DNA of 64,000 bases from Hermodice carunculata (GCA_964020975.1 OZ026614.1:2023904-2087903), one strand, 5' to 3'; shown: positions 1 through 11,662, counted from the first letter of the stretch. Translations and numbers: made by a program. Notes: a model not told the origin generated them from the sequence alone.

Positions 1-2640
1 AAAAGTCACAATTGAAAATTATGGCGTAGACCAAATTGGCGTGTCATTGTCGTTCCTACTTGTATTATTCCTGCTACTCTTGCACAATATTTTTCTTAGT
101 ATGCGACATGCCCACGTGGTGTTATATTACTTCTTTTTATTAGCCATTGATATTCATACAAACCCTGACTGCAAAGCACAAAAAAGTGAAACTTTGTCAT
201 ATCAATATTCGTAGCCTTAAAAGTGATGGAAAGTCAGATGAAATCCATGTCTTCGCCCAAGCCGTAGATACGGACATCATCACTTTATCCGAAACCTGGC
301 TCGATGTGAGCAACCGGAACCAATTATTGACCATTCCAGGTTACAAGCCTCCTCTCCGACGCGACCAGGCCAGCCACGGTGGTGGTGTTGCCATATATAT
401 GTCAAAGAATCCTTACCATGTACCCGCCGCTCCGAACTCGAATAGGAAAACTGAATGTCGCTGGGCTCAAATCGCTATGTACAGAGATCGTGGCCTAGCC
501 TTAGTTGGCGTCTACTATCGCCCACGGGTCAGCTTGCTAACGAGCGTGATGCATTTCTCTCCGACTTTTCGGAATATGTCTCTAAAACTATGCAATTAAA
601 TCCCAAAACTATCACTATAACCGGTGACTTTCACCATCGCTGTTCAACGTCGAACTCAGATCATGCTGACAGCGAGCTAGGTACAAAGCTTGTTGATGTC
701 ATTGCTCGCAATAATTTATTCAAAATCATAAATAACAACTCGCTCGACCGAACTTTCGAATAACTTCCTTGATCTACTCATAACCGACTCACCTGGGTAC
801 ATCGATCCTAGACAGTGAGAAATCTTAGAAAAGAAAAAAAAAACAATGGCAATCCTCCCCCGTTAACAAAAGGCTCTACCAATCGTGCAAGCGATGCCGA
901 AATATTTCTGTTTCAGCAAACAAAAAGGCAATCCGGGCCTATTTTCCCGAACTTCAATCTGAACTAGACTGTAGAGAACTTAATGTAAAGAAATAGTGGA
1001 ACTTGTCAAAATCTATATTGGGGTGCAAGTTGCATCCTAGCATCCCACCCCTCATCGAAAATGACATAATCTCCAGTAATTCTGAAAAAGCTGAAGTTTT
1101 CAACCAATATTTTGCTAGCCAGTGCAGACAACCCACAGACGACAACTCACTCCCATTACCGGCTTTTGTGTATCGCACTAATACCAGGCTAGACCCCTTT
1201 GTTTTGAATGAAAAAGATGTCCTTTAAGCCATTGGCTCGCTTAAAACTAGCTCCGCAACAGGCCCTGATGGCTTGAGCAACTTTCTTCTCAAACAAACTG
1301 GTCCAAGTACTTCCGAGTCCCTTACTAGATTATTCAACATTTATCTACCAGTAAATTTCCTGCGCAGTGGAATAAACCAAATATATGTCCGGTTCACAAG
1401 AAAGCTAATACACACGCAAAATCAAACTACCGACCAATTTCCCTATTATGCAACGTATCAAAGGTATTCGAAAGATTAGTATACAATATACTGTATGAGT
1501 ATTTAATGAGCAATAATCTCCTAACTAGGCGAGATTCTGGATTCGTTAGAAATGATTCCACAATAAACCAGTTAATTAGACGAAGTACAGTTCACAAAAT
1601 CCACAGTGGTCTAGAACTAGGCAAAGAGGCCAGAATGTTTTTTCTTGATATTTCTAAAGCCTTTGACCGCGTGTGGCATGAAGGCTTCCTTTTTAAAATG
1701 CGTCAACTGGGCATTTCCCCCACCAGTTATTGAATAGTTTGATAGTGATCTTGGTAATCGACAACAAAGGGTTATCATTCATGGTCAAAGTTCTCCGTGG
1801 TTACACATAGAGGCAGGGATTCCCCAGGGCTCTATACTCGAGCCCCTCCTATTCTTGATTTATATTAATGATATTGTTGATAATTCTGCGTGTGACATCA
1901 GACTCTTTGCCGATGTCACTAGCATTCTGAAAATAATTTATGATCGTGAAGTCTCTGGGACTCGCATTAATACTGATCTCGGCCATCTCTCTACGTGGGG
2001 TCGGACATTCAGTGCGATTAAATCACTTTGAATCGGGACTGCTCTCATGTAAACGAGACAAAAAAACTCACCCTACCTTGTATCTCGGTGAGACATCCAT
2101 TCCGGAGGCTAAACACCGCATTCACTTAGGTATCACTCTTTCGCATGATCTAAAATGACACTTACATATTAATCGTATTGTCACTCAAGCAAGTAAACGT
2201 ATATCTGTTCTAAGCGGCTTAAGTTCAAACTTCCCAGGAAAACCTTATCAAAATTGTATTTGACCATGGTTCGATGAATTTTAGAATACGGTTGTGTCCT
2301 ATTTGATAACTGTATAAAAGAGTTATCTGATATCTTAGAAGGAATATAGTAAGAAGCTGCTAGAATGTGTACAGGTGCTATGAAATTCACGTCACGTGAT
2401 AGAACGTCACGTGATAGACTATAGGTCTTGGACCAGTAACCCCTGAAGGTTGGGTCAACTGATCCAAAACTTTTGATCGAGTACAGAATACTGTTGCTGT
2501 GTCTATTGGATGTTAATATCACAGGAGCAGAGCATCCCAAATTGAGTCCCATCATCACTTTGGATAGGAAAATACTTATCAACTGTGAGTTTTAGAAAGG
2601 CACTGCTACTCTAGAAATATTTTAAATCATTTGATAACTT
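1..2640 (+). mobile_element. Decayed CR1/Jockey-like LINE (endonuclease + reverse transcriptase), broken by stops and frameshifts
   Basis: Remains of a non-LTR retrotransposon, cut by the left window edge. An apurinic-type endonuclease starts near 177 (KVKLCHINIRSL, DIITLSETWLD, then GDFHHRC near 620, the family's GDFN motif). The linker before the reverse transcriptase lies at about 1003-1230 (NSEKAEVFNQYF). Reverse transcriptase motifs follow: FLDISKAFDRVWH near 1645, GIPQGSILEPLLFLIYINDI near 1820 and LFADVTS near 1905. The expected catalytic FADD reads FADV, so the second aspartate is lost. The C-terminal part (ASKRISVLSGL near 2190) runs on to about 2640. The pieces lie in several frames with many in-frame stops, so the copy is dead. 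Motif order is that of the CR1/Jockey group; assignment to one clade is inference. Confidence 0.88.
101..172 (+). other. Degenerate 2A-like peptide upstream of the LINE endonuclease
   Basis: In the frame that starts at the ATG at 101, a hydrophobic stretch (YYFFLLAI) is followed by DIHTNPDC. Some CR1-like LINEs of echinoderms, cephalochordates and molluscs are known to carry a 2A 'ribosome-skipping' motif D-x-E-x-N-P-G-P just before the endonuclease. Position, hydrophobic lead and D..x.NP spacing match, but the essential G-P reads D-C, so this copy could not skip. The endonuclease now lies in another frame. Confidence 0.4.
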
Positions 2641-3000
2641 TGTGTATTTTTGGAGACATATTTGGCGCGGAACGGTCAATCATGTAGGTAAGGGACGCAA
2701 ATGCACCTGTAAAAAAAAACTAATCACATGACCCCCCATTTTCTTGGTTTTAACTTGCTGCTACCGGTATAAACTTGAAGTAGAATGCAAAGGAAGTTGT
2801 GGTTTTACGTTTCAAAAAGGAGAAATAAGCCAGCGAATGTCGCCATTTTAACATGTAAATGCATTAGGCCTAGGTTACTGGTCCAAGACATATACATCCT
2901 ATTCAAAAGTCCCTGCCATATTTGGAACACTACTGACTTCTGGTGGCAAAAACCACATTGAGGCTGTGGGGGACACCAATTCAAGCCCCCATTCCACTGC

Positions 3001-3078
<78 letters not shown>

Positions 3079-3419
3079 TATGCATAGATATATATGTGTG
3101 TGTGTGTGTGTCTTTCTATGTACATATATACATATACATGTGCATGACAATTAACCCTTTAAATCATCATAATAAAAACTGACACATGGTTTTAATGCGC
3201 AGATTTATAACAAAAATTTTAAAAAAAATGACCGCCTTCCTCAGCACACGGTAATCGCACCAAATAACTACTGAAAAGCAGTTGCTGGAATCGGCATAGA
3301 TCTATCCAATGGAGGGCCTCTATTGCCTTGTATTGGTAGGGAATCTGGCCTATCGACTGCAGGTTCCCTGTCAGTGTTCCTCTTCCCGGCATTGCTGTTC
3401 TTCAATAAGTTACAGAGGA
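2641..3419. other. Non-coding spacer with an A/T-repeat
   Basis: I see no gene here. The stretch holds a pure TA dinucleotide tract (about 3007-3073) followed by a short TG run. Reading frames through the TA tract (poly Tyr-Ile) are artefacts. The stretch at 3260-3419 has no recognised partner in the other A copies. Confidence 0.6.
3007..3073. repeat. (TA)n microsatellite
   Basis: About 33 uninterrupted TA units followed by a mixed TG run to about 3112. Confidence 0.95.
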
Positions 3420-3869
3420 GGGACCTGAAGACGATGATGATGATGAGAAAGAGAAGAACTCTCGATGAATTCAGCACAGACTGATTGCCAGAGAACGTCT
3501 TCATCTCCCTGTTGTCTATACAGAAAGAGGCCTCTTTATCCATCAAGAATGAGTCCAGCTGCCACCGGTTCAAATGGTGGAGTCTTGCTTCAAATAGCAA
3601 GAAGGCACACGAAGACAAGGGACTGTTTCACTCATCGCCAGAGACACTTATCCATGCCAAGGAGAGCATGTTCTGTTTTTATAATGTTCCAGATTAATAT
3701 ACATGATATATATCATGAAAATGATATTCACTTACTTTCCTATTTTCCTGTCAACTCAGCTGCCCGACAAGTTAGAGGAATCAAAAAGTGACAAGCCAAC
3801 CATGCCTTTATTATTTTTGCTGCAAGTTCTTTTGGCGCAAAGGATACATTTTAGGTTCTAAGTGGTGAG

Positions 3870-4060
3870 GCCTATATGTTTCGTTGGTGACGGCCTGTCT
3901 GAAGTCAGGAGGAGTGAAATTTATTTGTTCACAATTGGTATTGGAAGATGAATATTGATGTTTTGGTAAATCTTGATTGTCTTCCTTTGACTGTATTTAA
4001 CTTTGCTCTTATTGTTGGGTTGAAATTTATGAATGTAGGTAATGTTTTTTTCCTGACATA
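3870..4060 (+). repeat. Short dispersed repeat, about 170-190 bp
   Basis: The same sequence recurs twice in X2, at about 53800-53970 and 54275-54445. Common words are gtcaagtca, ttggtattggaagatgaat and attgttgggttgaaattta. No coding capacity or terminal repeats are evident. Confidence 0.65.
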
Positions 4061-4314
4061 TTGTACCTTTTTCGCTGAAACACATGTCAAAAGTGAAATT
4101 TGACAAGTTCGTTATGTGTAAGACTTCTTTTGCTGACATTGGCCCCAGGTATAAGATGGCAAGATCTACACCTTAATAATTCTAATATATCTGGGAATTA
4201 GACTAGACCAAAAGTGTAAATTTGCCCTAATTCCACCATCAAGGCTTTTTCCATAATCCAAATGACAACCTTCATGGTCGTGTCTATAAAATTCCTGCCC
4301 ATCATCATAGGTAT

Positions 4315-4713
4315 TGCATTTGTGTCTTTTTGTCCAGAACCACTTCCTAGTAGTCATTAATTACCCTATTCCGCAGTCCAAACTTTTTACTCCCCATAAG
4401 CCAACCTGTCACTGTCTAACCTATATACATATGGAAGTACTATTGTCCATATTGCACACGTTCTTCTGTAGAAGTTTGACATAGGCTGTATTAGCCCAAA
4501 TGAATTAAAGGGTCTTCAGCGGATAACTACTCAGAGCATGTTTCGGAACCTATGCCCGTACATGTCTCTCTGAGTACGGACTCCTTGTCTGAGCTAAATA
4601 TTCAGCAAAGACAACCCACATAATAATGAATAAATGTGAACGTGGCAAATGATGAATTAGCTAAACACGTGAAGTTTTGCGTGTAAATACAGAGCTTCAT
4701 TCTGAAAGAAGAA
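4315..4713 (+). mobile_element. Dispersed repeat (copy 1 of 4), unclassified SINE- or MITE-like
   Basis: A ~400-bp block beginning around tttttgtccagaaccacttc and ending gagcttcattctgaaagaag. It is also found in A, in B and, inverted, in X2. The A and B partners of the surrounding sequence lack it at this point (the sites near 28930 and 53331 read straight through), so it is an insertion into A0. I see no poly-A tail, tRNA-like head or clear terminal inverted repeat, so the class is open. Confidence 0.7.
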
Positions 4714-4990
4714 AAATAATGTGTGAATTTGAAACGTTATGTTGCCCTATACGGATTATCAAGTTCTATATGGCAAACAAGAAATTTTGGAATGGTAGGA
4801 AAGAGTATTTATTTCCTATCTGTGAGACTTAATCAGGTTTTATGTTGAAAAACACATTTTCTACATGTAGCTGCAAGCACTAAAGTAATCAAGTGGGCCT
4901 ATACAGAAGTAAACAAACCTTCTGAGCTCTGGGAAGTACATTCTGGCCAAACTCATGCACTGAGAGCTTTGCCTTCCTCCTCGAATGTAT

Positions 4991-7586
4991 TGTGAATTAA
5001 TTATCAGAATGTTTTAGTATTTTCTAATTCATTAGAAATATATGTTTTATTCACAACACACAAGTCCTTTTAACGTTACTCACGTGCATCTGACGTATGT
5101 ATACAGTTTTGAGTAACATTAGAGACATTCTTGAATTGTGAGTAAAGTGATGCATCACATGGGTGTCAATGGCACACAACAGTTCAACCCCTGGAGCTTC
5201 GTCATGGAAGAGATTAACTCAGAAAGTGTGACCAAAAGCGGTGAATATTCGAGAATCTCTTAGGTTTCTTTAGATGTTGCTTTTGCTGTTTTACCCTTGT
5301 ATTCAGAGACTCAATTTGTTTACATGACAATTCCGTTTCGAATTGCTTACAGATACTTCATAGAAACTGTGCTATCCCTGTTTAAGATACGAAAATTGTG
5401 GTGTCTGGAAATAAAAGGGAAAAAACATTCTATAGTAACCAAAAATGATTCATTGACACATATCAGAAACAATAAATGGCCTAAAATAGATTCTTGAAGA
5501 ATTAATTGCACACCTTATGCTCAATAGAAAGAAGTACTCAGTACGAACTCATGACGACTGAGAGAGTGGAACGAAAACCAAACAAAAGGTTTGCTTGCTC
5601 ACATTAAACATAGTCATTAAGGACTTGATTTGCAAACTTATACTTGACAATGTGTTGTATGGGTGGGCAATTCCTCAGAGAATATGTCAAGTTCTAGGAG
5701 TTCTGCTTGACCACATCTCATATTCAGTAATAATGTCATTACTATGATCACATTGCATAATACTTGACACTGTATACAAAAGTTACAAATGAAGTATAAT
5801 ACCTACCACTGTATAAAATGTTCCAAATAAAGTATAGTACCTACCACAGTATAAAATATTCCAAATAAAGTATAGCACCTACCACTGCATAAAATGTTCC
5901 AAATAAAAAGTATAGTACCTACCATATATAAAAGCATAGCAAAACACCTGACGATTGAGATTGAGATTTTTAGGGTAGTATTCTAAGTTGGTGCACAGTA
6001 TCCTTTTCCTGGAAATGGTTAATGGTTAAAAAATAAGCTTTCATATTCTATTTCTGTCATCCAAGTTTTTCCCGTTCGTGTCTGTCATTTTTTTGTCTGC
6101 CATGTTTCTGTTCGTGTCATAGTCATCGGACAGATGGCCATTCAGCGCACTGGCGTGCCACCTTGAATAATCTGGGCTTTCTGTATCTGCTTTATTGAAA
6201 TAAACAGGAACCCAGTTATTGATCATTATCATATTGTATGTGCATAAACCATATTCACGTCAAAATATTGTCCCGTTTGTTCTCGGACTATCAACTGGCA
6301 AGTGAATAGAGGAAATTTCATGTTGATCAGATACGCTTAGTTTTATTTATTGAGTAAAGTATTTTGCTCAGAATCCTAGGAAGTATATAGCCCCACTGGT
6401 GATCCATACGAATTATCTAATTATTAATAAATATTAACAAGACATATGCCAGAAGCTTCTTTAAAAAAACTGAGTGACATTAGTTTTAATTTCACTACGC
6501 ACTGACCGCAGATGACGTTTGGTGTCCAAGTACATTGTGTGTGGTTGTACGTAAAGACAACATTGCGCATATTTTTTACAAACTTGCTTTACTTTGTTTG
6601 CAACTTAGCTGTTCCAAATGAATAAATGGTAACTTTACTACTGAGTTAAGTTTATATGCAATGATACTACAGCCGTGTTTGTTGACAGTTTATTGATGGA
6701 TCGAAGATAATAATATGAAAATAGTCCCTAGTCCCGCTGTCTAACCATAAAAAGTCGCTCCTTATTTGTTTTTATCAATCCGTCCATTAATCTCTCGTAA
6801 GTCATGTAGCTGAGACTACAATAAAATTGGTTAAAGCATATTAAGATAATGATAAAAGATAAATTCTGGCAACGTTTTTATATTGACAGTTTAATTGTAA
6901 ATGTCAACATTAGTTGGTCAAGCTACCTGGCTTCATTTTTACTGAATTGAACATCTAATTTTGGAATTAACAATTTAAACCTTTGCTCAAAAACTTTGAT
7001 TGAAAGTTTCACCATAAAGCTATTATGGCAAATAGAGGAGAAATTTTACCAAGTTTCGGATTGTGTTCATGGAAAACAATCTGCTAGAAAAACATACATA
7101 AAGGCTTTTGCTGAGTCCGGGAGGCTGGCTATTTACCGCTTCTTCAGTCCAATCACCTTTAAATTCTTTGTTGCGATTGGACATTTCAAAGTTGTGTGGT
7201 GGCTGGCACCCGTCAGAAATTGGCCTTTTTGCTAAGGCCTCTACGTAACCCCGCAATCTTAATTTACTCGATTTGAATCCTTTAAACTTGTAGCTCAATA
7301 AACCTCTTTAACATACAATGTTAAACAGATGCTAAATGGAGGTAATTTATTTACGACTCAATGAGTAGTCATGATAAAAGTAAGAATGGAGTGGAAAGTG
7401 GCTACAGAGTGATATTAAGCAATTGATGTGCATAAGTGTTACGCACAGTGCGTAACATTATGGAGGAATAAGGACTAAGAGATTACTTATAGAAGAATGT
7501 CATGATAAAGATAGATGATCAGTTTAGGCTCTCGCGCCCATGATGGGACTATCTCCATGTTTGGTTTCAAATTTGTTGAACCATGG
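4991..7586 (+). repeat. Duplication unit X1, first part
   Basis: Diverged direct partner of X2. Matching blocks include 5300-5420 with 55490-55600, 5575-5720 with 55735-55870, 6040-6240 with 56430-56600, 6480-6900 with 56800-57200 and 7000-7310 with 57300-57620. Identity by eye is roughly 70-80 percent with many small indels. I recognise no gene in it. Short open frames (for example 6996-7235) are not preserved in X2, which argues against coding. Confidence 0.75.
5765..5935. repeat. Minisatellite, about 40-bp unit, ~4 copies
   Basis: Units of the type 'gtatagtacctaccactgta' followed by taaaatgttccaaataaa are repeated head to tail. A related, more degraded array sits at the equivalent place in X2 (about 56165-56300), so the array predates the X duplication. 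Confidence 0.85.
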
Positions 7587-8429
7587 TAACAAGAGGCCCA
7601 CGGACCTTATATTCTGCTATCCACCATCACAAAAAATCATTTTCTGAACTGTATTCAATACAACCTTGAAAAATTAATCAAGGTCATTCATATTATGCAA
7701 TATCAAACTACCACATGATACACTTTTGTTGTACATTTGGCATCACTCACCTTATTCTCTATCAAGATATTCAATTAAATGTTCTTTTCTTAAGTGCTTA
7801 ATTACCTTGAAAAGTAGGTCAAGGTTACACTATTATTGGGTCATGGTGACCCAAGAAGTAGGTCACCAAGTAGATTTTTATATACAATGTACTCAAGTGC
7901 AACTTTGATCTGAAGGCTCAATTTACTTTGTCGTTGATGTCCAAATAGTCTAGTAGGAAAATGGGGTCTCCCATGCACCCTTTTGATACATTTTTTAAAC
8001 TAACATATTCTTAATCCTCAAGATGTTTAGTTAACGATTTTTTATATTCCCAAGTCGAGATTTTGTCCCATGAGTCTTTTTGGCGGTCATTTTGGAAACC
8101 ATATTGGATTTTCGACAAAAGTCGATAATAACCATAACTTTTGAATGAAACATTGTATAGAGACAAATGACCCCATTTTTCTGTGTAACCTTGCCATGGA
8201 GAGTTGATACAGGTGGCTACCTTAATGATTTGAACAAGCTTTATACATTTAAACTAAACAAAATGTGAAATATTTTGGAAATGTTGGCCAAACCCTGCAT
8301 GGGGACGTCCATTTCCTTTTGAACTAGAAGGGGCAATAATAACTCGCCTTTTTAGACACACATGTGTTTATGTTTATGTTTGCAAGTATGCATGTATATG
8401 TTTCTCTATATATGCACATTATATATATG

Positions 8430-8431
<2 letters not shown>

Positions 8432-8518
<87 letters not shown>
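8432..8518. repeat. (TA)n(TG)n compound microsatellite
   Basis: TA tract with two TATG interruptions, then about 16 TG units. It is mirrored in the right arm at about 9850-9930 as an AC tract plus a longer AT tract. Confidence 0.93.
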
Positions 8519-8522
<4 letters not shown>

Positions 8523-8661
8523 TTATATGTATTGGAAATGTTTTTGTATTGCATGATCTATTGACTATTGCACTCTGTATTTGTTCCTGTGCTTTTTGTA
8601 GAAGTAGCTAGAACTGCATTTGCTTGGTGATGGTGACCATATAGTACAGGTACATGTATAT

Positions 8662-8694
8662 TGTGGTGGTGATGGTGGTGGTGGTGGTGGTGGT
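8662..8694. repeat. (GGT)n tract just upstream of the transposon ORF
   Basis: GGT/GAT triplets immediately before the ATG at 8700. They are mirrored as a CCA tract at about 9672-9706. Frames across it (poly-His) are artefacts. Confidence 0.85.
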
Positions 8695-8699
8695 TAAAG

Positions 8700-9411
8700 A
8701 TGCCCAAGTCAAAGAAACACAAAAGTGATACCATTACCAGTGGTGGGTCAGAGTAACCACAGAAGCGCCCCCCTGTAATTTGCATCTTGCATGTGACAGG
8801 TATTGAGCACCTAGATTTCACCCCACTGAGTCAGGCCAAGAGGTCTGCCACTGAAAAGTTGGCTCAGGTACATAGTATTCGTGACAGACGACTTGCTGAG
8901 CCTCCAGACTCACTTTATTGTACGGAGGATGTCTGTAAGCGCATTCCCGACTCTCTCTGTGGTGCAGATTTAGATAGAATTGGTTACAATCGAGGCTGCT
9001 ACCAAAACTTCACTAAAAACCTGAAACGTTTGAAGTGTACTACCACTTCTGATGATGCCTAAACATCACGCTCACCTCGTAAACAACCTTCATCCTCTGT
9101 CCTGAAGCCATTCGCTCCAGAATGTATCTTTTGTGGAAAGCTCGAAGTGAAAATGTTTGGATGAACTGAACGTTGTATCAAGTTCCCAGTATTCAAAGAT
9201 ATGGATGGAGGCTTGAAGGAACCAACATGGAAGCAGATTGAGCCCAGAGCCTTAGAACTTGGACTAGTTTCTCTACATCGCATGGTACAAGGAGAGGACC
9301 TGTTTGCTAGGGAGGCCAATTTCCATTGGTCCTGTCCCAGATCATTTGATTGCAAGTACACCAACCATCTACATAATAAAGCCCAAACTATGAACCGTTT
9401 CACTGACTGCC
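8700..9411 (+). pseudogene. Transposon-borne Cys/His-rich protein, 5' part, broken copy
   Basis: Starts MPKSKKHKS, and a TAA stop interrupts it after residue 18; the mirror copy has ATA there. Continuing in frame one reads ICILHVTGIEH, FTPLSQAK, LHSIRDRRLAEPPDS, then GYNRGCYQNFTKNLKRL. A later piece has ECIFCGKLE, WKQIEPRALELGL and GEDLFAREANFHWSCPRSF. The layout, a 'GY.RxCYxxFT' box followed by a CxxC...HxxC box, resembles a multicopy protein family that I recall from cnidarian, mollusc and deuterostome genomes and that appears to be carried by mobile elements. I cannot name its class or activity; zinc binding is inferred from the cysteines and histidines. The frame is also lost around 9060-9200. 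It ends where the inverted copy begins. Confidence 0.65.
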
Positions 9412-9666
9412 TGGAATGCCCTTACAGACATCTTCCATACGATAAGGTGAGTCTGGAGGCTCAGCAAGAGGTCTGTCACGGATACTATGTAGCTGAGTCA
9501 ACTTTTGGGTGGCAGGCCCCTTGGCCTGACTCAGTGGGGTGAAATTTAGGTGCTCAATACCTGTCACATGCAAGATGCAAATTACAGGGGGGGGGGGGCG
9601 CTTCTGTGGTATCTCTGACCCACCACTGCTGCTGGTATTACTTTTGTGTTTCTTTGACTTGGGCAT
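9412..9666 (-). pseudogene. Second, inverted copy of the same transposon gene start
   Basis: Minus-strand frame MPKSKKHKSNTSSSGGSEI, then ICILHVTGIEHLNFTPLSQ and MEDVCKGIP, closely matching the plus-strand copy. Homology stops near 9412, in the middle of the CKGIP region, where it abuts the plus-strand copy tail to tail. This copy lacks the early stop but carries a long G run near 9590 that lengthens the proline stretch. Only the first ~85 codons exist here. Confidence 0.7.
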
Positions 9667-9849
9667 CTTTAACCACCACCACCACCACCACCACCATCAC
9701 CACCACAATATACATGTACCTGTACTATATGGTCACCATCACCAAGCAAATGCAGTTCTAGCTACTTCTACAAAAAGCACAGGAACAAATACAGAGTGCA
9801 ATAGTCAATAGATCATGCAATGCAAAAACATTCCCAATACATATAAACA

Positions 9850-9850
9850 T

Positions 9851-9930
<80 letters not shown>
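9850..9930. repeat. (AC)n(AT)n compound microsatellite
   Basis: About 12 AC units followed by about 27 AT units; mirror of the left-arm tract. Confidence 0.93.
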
Positions 9931-9937
<7 letters not shown>

Positions 9938-10419
9938 TATATGTGCATATATACATGTATACTTGCATACATATAAGTTAACACATATGTATGCCTAAAA
10001 AGCAAGTTATTATTGCCCCTTCTAGTTAAAGAGGAAATGGACGTCCCCATGCAGGGTTTGGCCAACATTTCCAAACTATTTCACATTTTGTTTAGTTTAA
10101 ATGTATAAGGCTTGTTCAGATCATAAAGGTAACCACCTGTATCAACTCTCCATGGCAAGGTTACACAGAAAAATGGGGTCATTTGTCTCTATACAATGTT
10201 TCATTCAAAAGTTATGGTTATGATCGACTTTTGTCGAAAATCGAATATGGCGACCAAAATGGCCGCAAAAGCGACTCATGGGACAAAATCTCGACTTGGG
10301 AACATCAAAAATCGTTAACTAGACATCTTGAGGATTAAGAATTTATAAGTTTAAAAAATGTATCAATAGGGTGCATGGGGACCCCCTTCCTGCCGAACTA
10401 AAACTCCACCATACTATTA

Positions 10420-11400
10420 CAAAATCAACACTTGCGACTTTGGAGGTCTGGTGACCTTACAAAAATAGGTCAAGATCACTGATATTTAATATCTATTGGC
10501 ATTAGACATGATCTAGCCTATATGTCCAAGAAATTTGGCATGTCGAATTCAATTATTTTTCCACAGAATTGGAATTTTGTATTTTTCAACATATTTTCAC
10601 TCATTATTTCAATCAAATTATAGGTGACATCACCGGTATCACAGGCAACTGATATTTTGATCTCTTCTACAATCCCACTCATTGTCATGTAGATCCATAA
10701 AAAAAATTCATAATGCTGGACTAGTCAAAAGATTTTCACACTTTGACCCGTATATTGCATAATCTGTTGGTGGCACTACCAACATTAACATCGACATAAG
10801 ATTAACATGTACTTGATAAGTCCTAAACGTTTATGGACCGAACTCAAAAACTGCGGGGTGAAGAGCATTTGCAAGATAATTGCTTTATTCTAAGTGGCCA
10901 TTTCACCTTGAATCTCAACTCAGATTTAAAATTGTTCTGTTCAACTTTACAGGCCAGGAGACCTCACAAAAGTAGGCCAAGGTCACTGATATTATATAAT
11001 ATTATGGCATTGGACATGGTCTATATGTTCCATAAATTTGTCAATGGATATGGTCTATACATTCCATAAATTTGTCATTGGACATGGTCTATATATCCTA
11101 TAAATTTGGCATGTCCAATCCAATTGCTTTTTAAGACACGGAATTTCATATCTTAAAAACATTTTGGCTCATAATTTTCGTCAAATTATAGGTGTCACCA
11201 CCAGTATCATAAGCAAGTTAGATTTTACCTCCTCCACAATCCCGCTTAATTTCACGAAAATCTATTGAAGATTAGGGATAATAGAGCGTTCCTAAGATTT
11301 TCACATTTTGACCCATATATTATATAATACTGCAGGTGGCGCCACCAATATCAAACTTGAACTGGATTTTCATACACCCCATTAGTGCTGAAAGTTATAC
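10420..11400. repeat. Two diverged tandem units of ~565 bp with AGGTCA-type words
   Basis: Word pairs recur about 500-570 bases apart: 'aataggtcaagatcactgat' near 10465 with aagtaggccaaggtcact near 10970, and 'tttgacccgtatattgcat' near 10742 with tttgacccatatattata near 11309. Within the second unit a ~50-bp piece (ggacatggtctatatattcc type) is itself repeated about three times. Non-coding. Confidence 0.65.
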
Positions 11401-11662
11401 CAGGTTAACTTGAAAACGGTGGACGGTATCGCGCTAATGAGCAACAGTTAAGAGACTGAATGACGGACAGATATGAGCGGTGGCATAAGCTATGCGACCT
11501 TAGGTCAGCAGGGCTAAAAAGGTATGAAGTTTATGTTTAAGGTCAGCTTTGCAGAAATGAGCTGGCTTGATTCCAGGCAACTGGAAAGGTATGCCAAGCT
11601 TCTGCTCGCCATGTTGCTTCTTTTTCAATAAGTTTGATATGACTTTAGTAGTGCTGTCTTAA

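Larger units (their letters stand above)
3420..4990 (+). repeat. Diverged right end of an 'A' duplication unit (A0)
   Basis: Stretches at about 3425-3690, 4085-4340 and 4719-4980 match, in order, the right ends of unit A (about 27956-28215, 28700-28935, 28940-29110) and unit B (about 52355-52610, 53100-53330, 53336-53510). Shared words include gacgatgatgatgag and gtgaaatttgacag. Divergence is much greater than between A and B. The copy is interrupted by a dispersed repeat at about 4315-4713 and contains an extra short repeat at 3870-4060. It is followed directly by X1, just as B is followed by X2. Confidence 0.75.
7955..8960 (+). repeat. Left arm of a ~1-kb inverted repeat
   Basis: Reverse-complementary to the right arm at about 9412-10405. 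Landmarks appear in mirror order: 'catgcaccc...gatacatttttta', 'cccaagtcgagattttgtcc', 'aaaccctgcatggggacgtc', a TA/TG microsatellite, a GGT tract and then the start of the transposon gene. Arm divergence looks modest, around 10-15 percent, mostly in the microsatellites. Confidence 0.9.
9412..10405 (-). repeat. Right arm of the ~1-kb inverted repeat
   Basis: Mirror partner of the left arm; the 451-bp loop between them (8961-9411) is the continuation of the plus-strand gene copy. The outer end, around gtgcatggggacccccttcc, corresponds to the left-arm start near 7955. Confidence 0.9.
7587..11518. mobile_element. Composite ~3.9-kb insertion in X1 with a large inverted repeat at its centre
   Basis: The left edge starts with caagaggcccacggacct and the right edge ends with aggtcagcagggctaaaaa. 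From memory, such edges resemble non-autonomous repeats common in marine invertebrate, notably bivalve, genomes. X2 runs straight across the equivalent site (about 57900-57930), so this block was inserted into X1 or lost from X2. Inside are AT-rich flanks with AGGTCA-type words, two microsatellites, and two head-to-head copies of a transposon gene. Exact ends and target duplication are uncertain. Confidence 0.65.

Noticed and set aside
2181-2582. 133-codon minus frame
   Set aside because: Antisense to the C-terminal part of the LINE.
2930-3000. tRNA-derived SINE head suggested by 'caattcaagccccc' before the TA tract
   Set aside because: Only a weak B-box resemblance; no A box at the right spacing.
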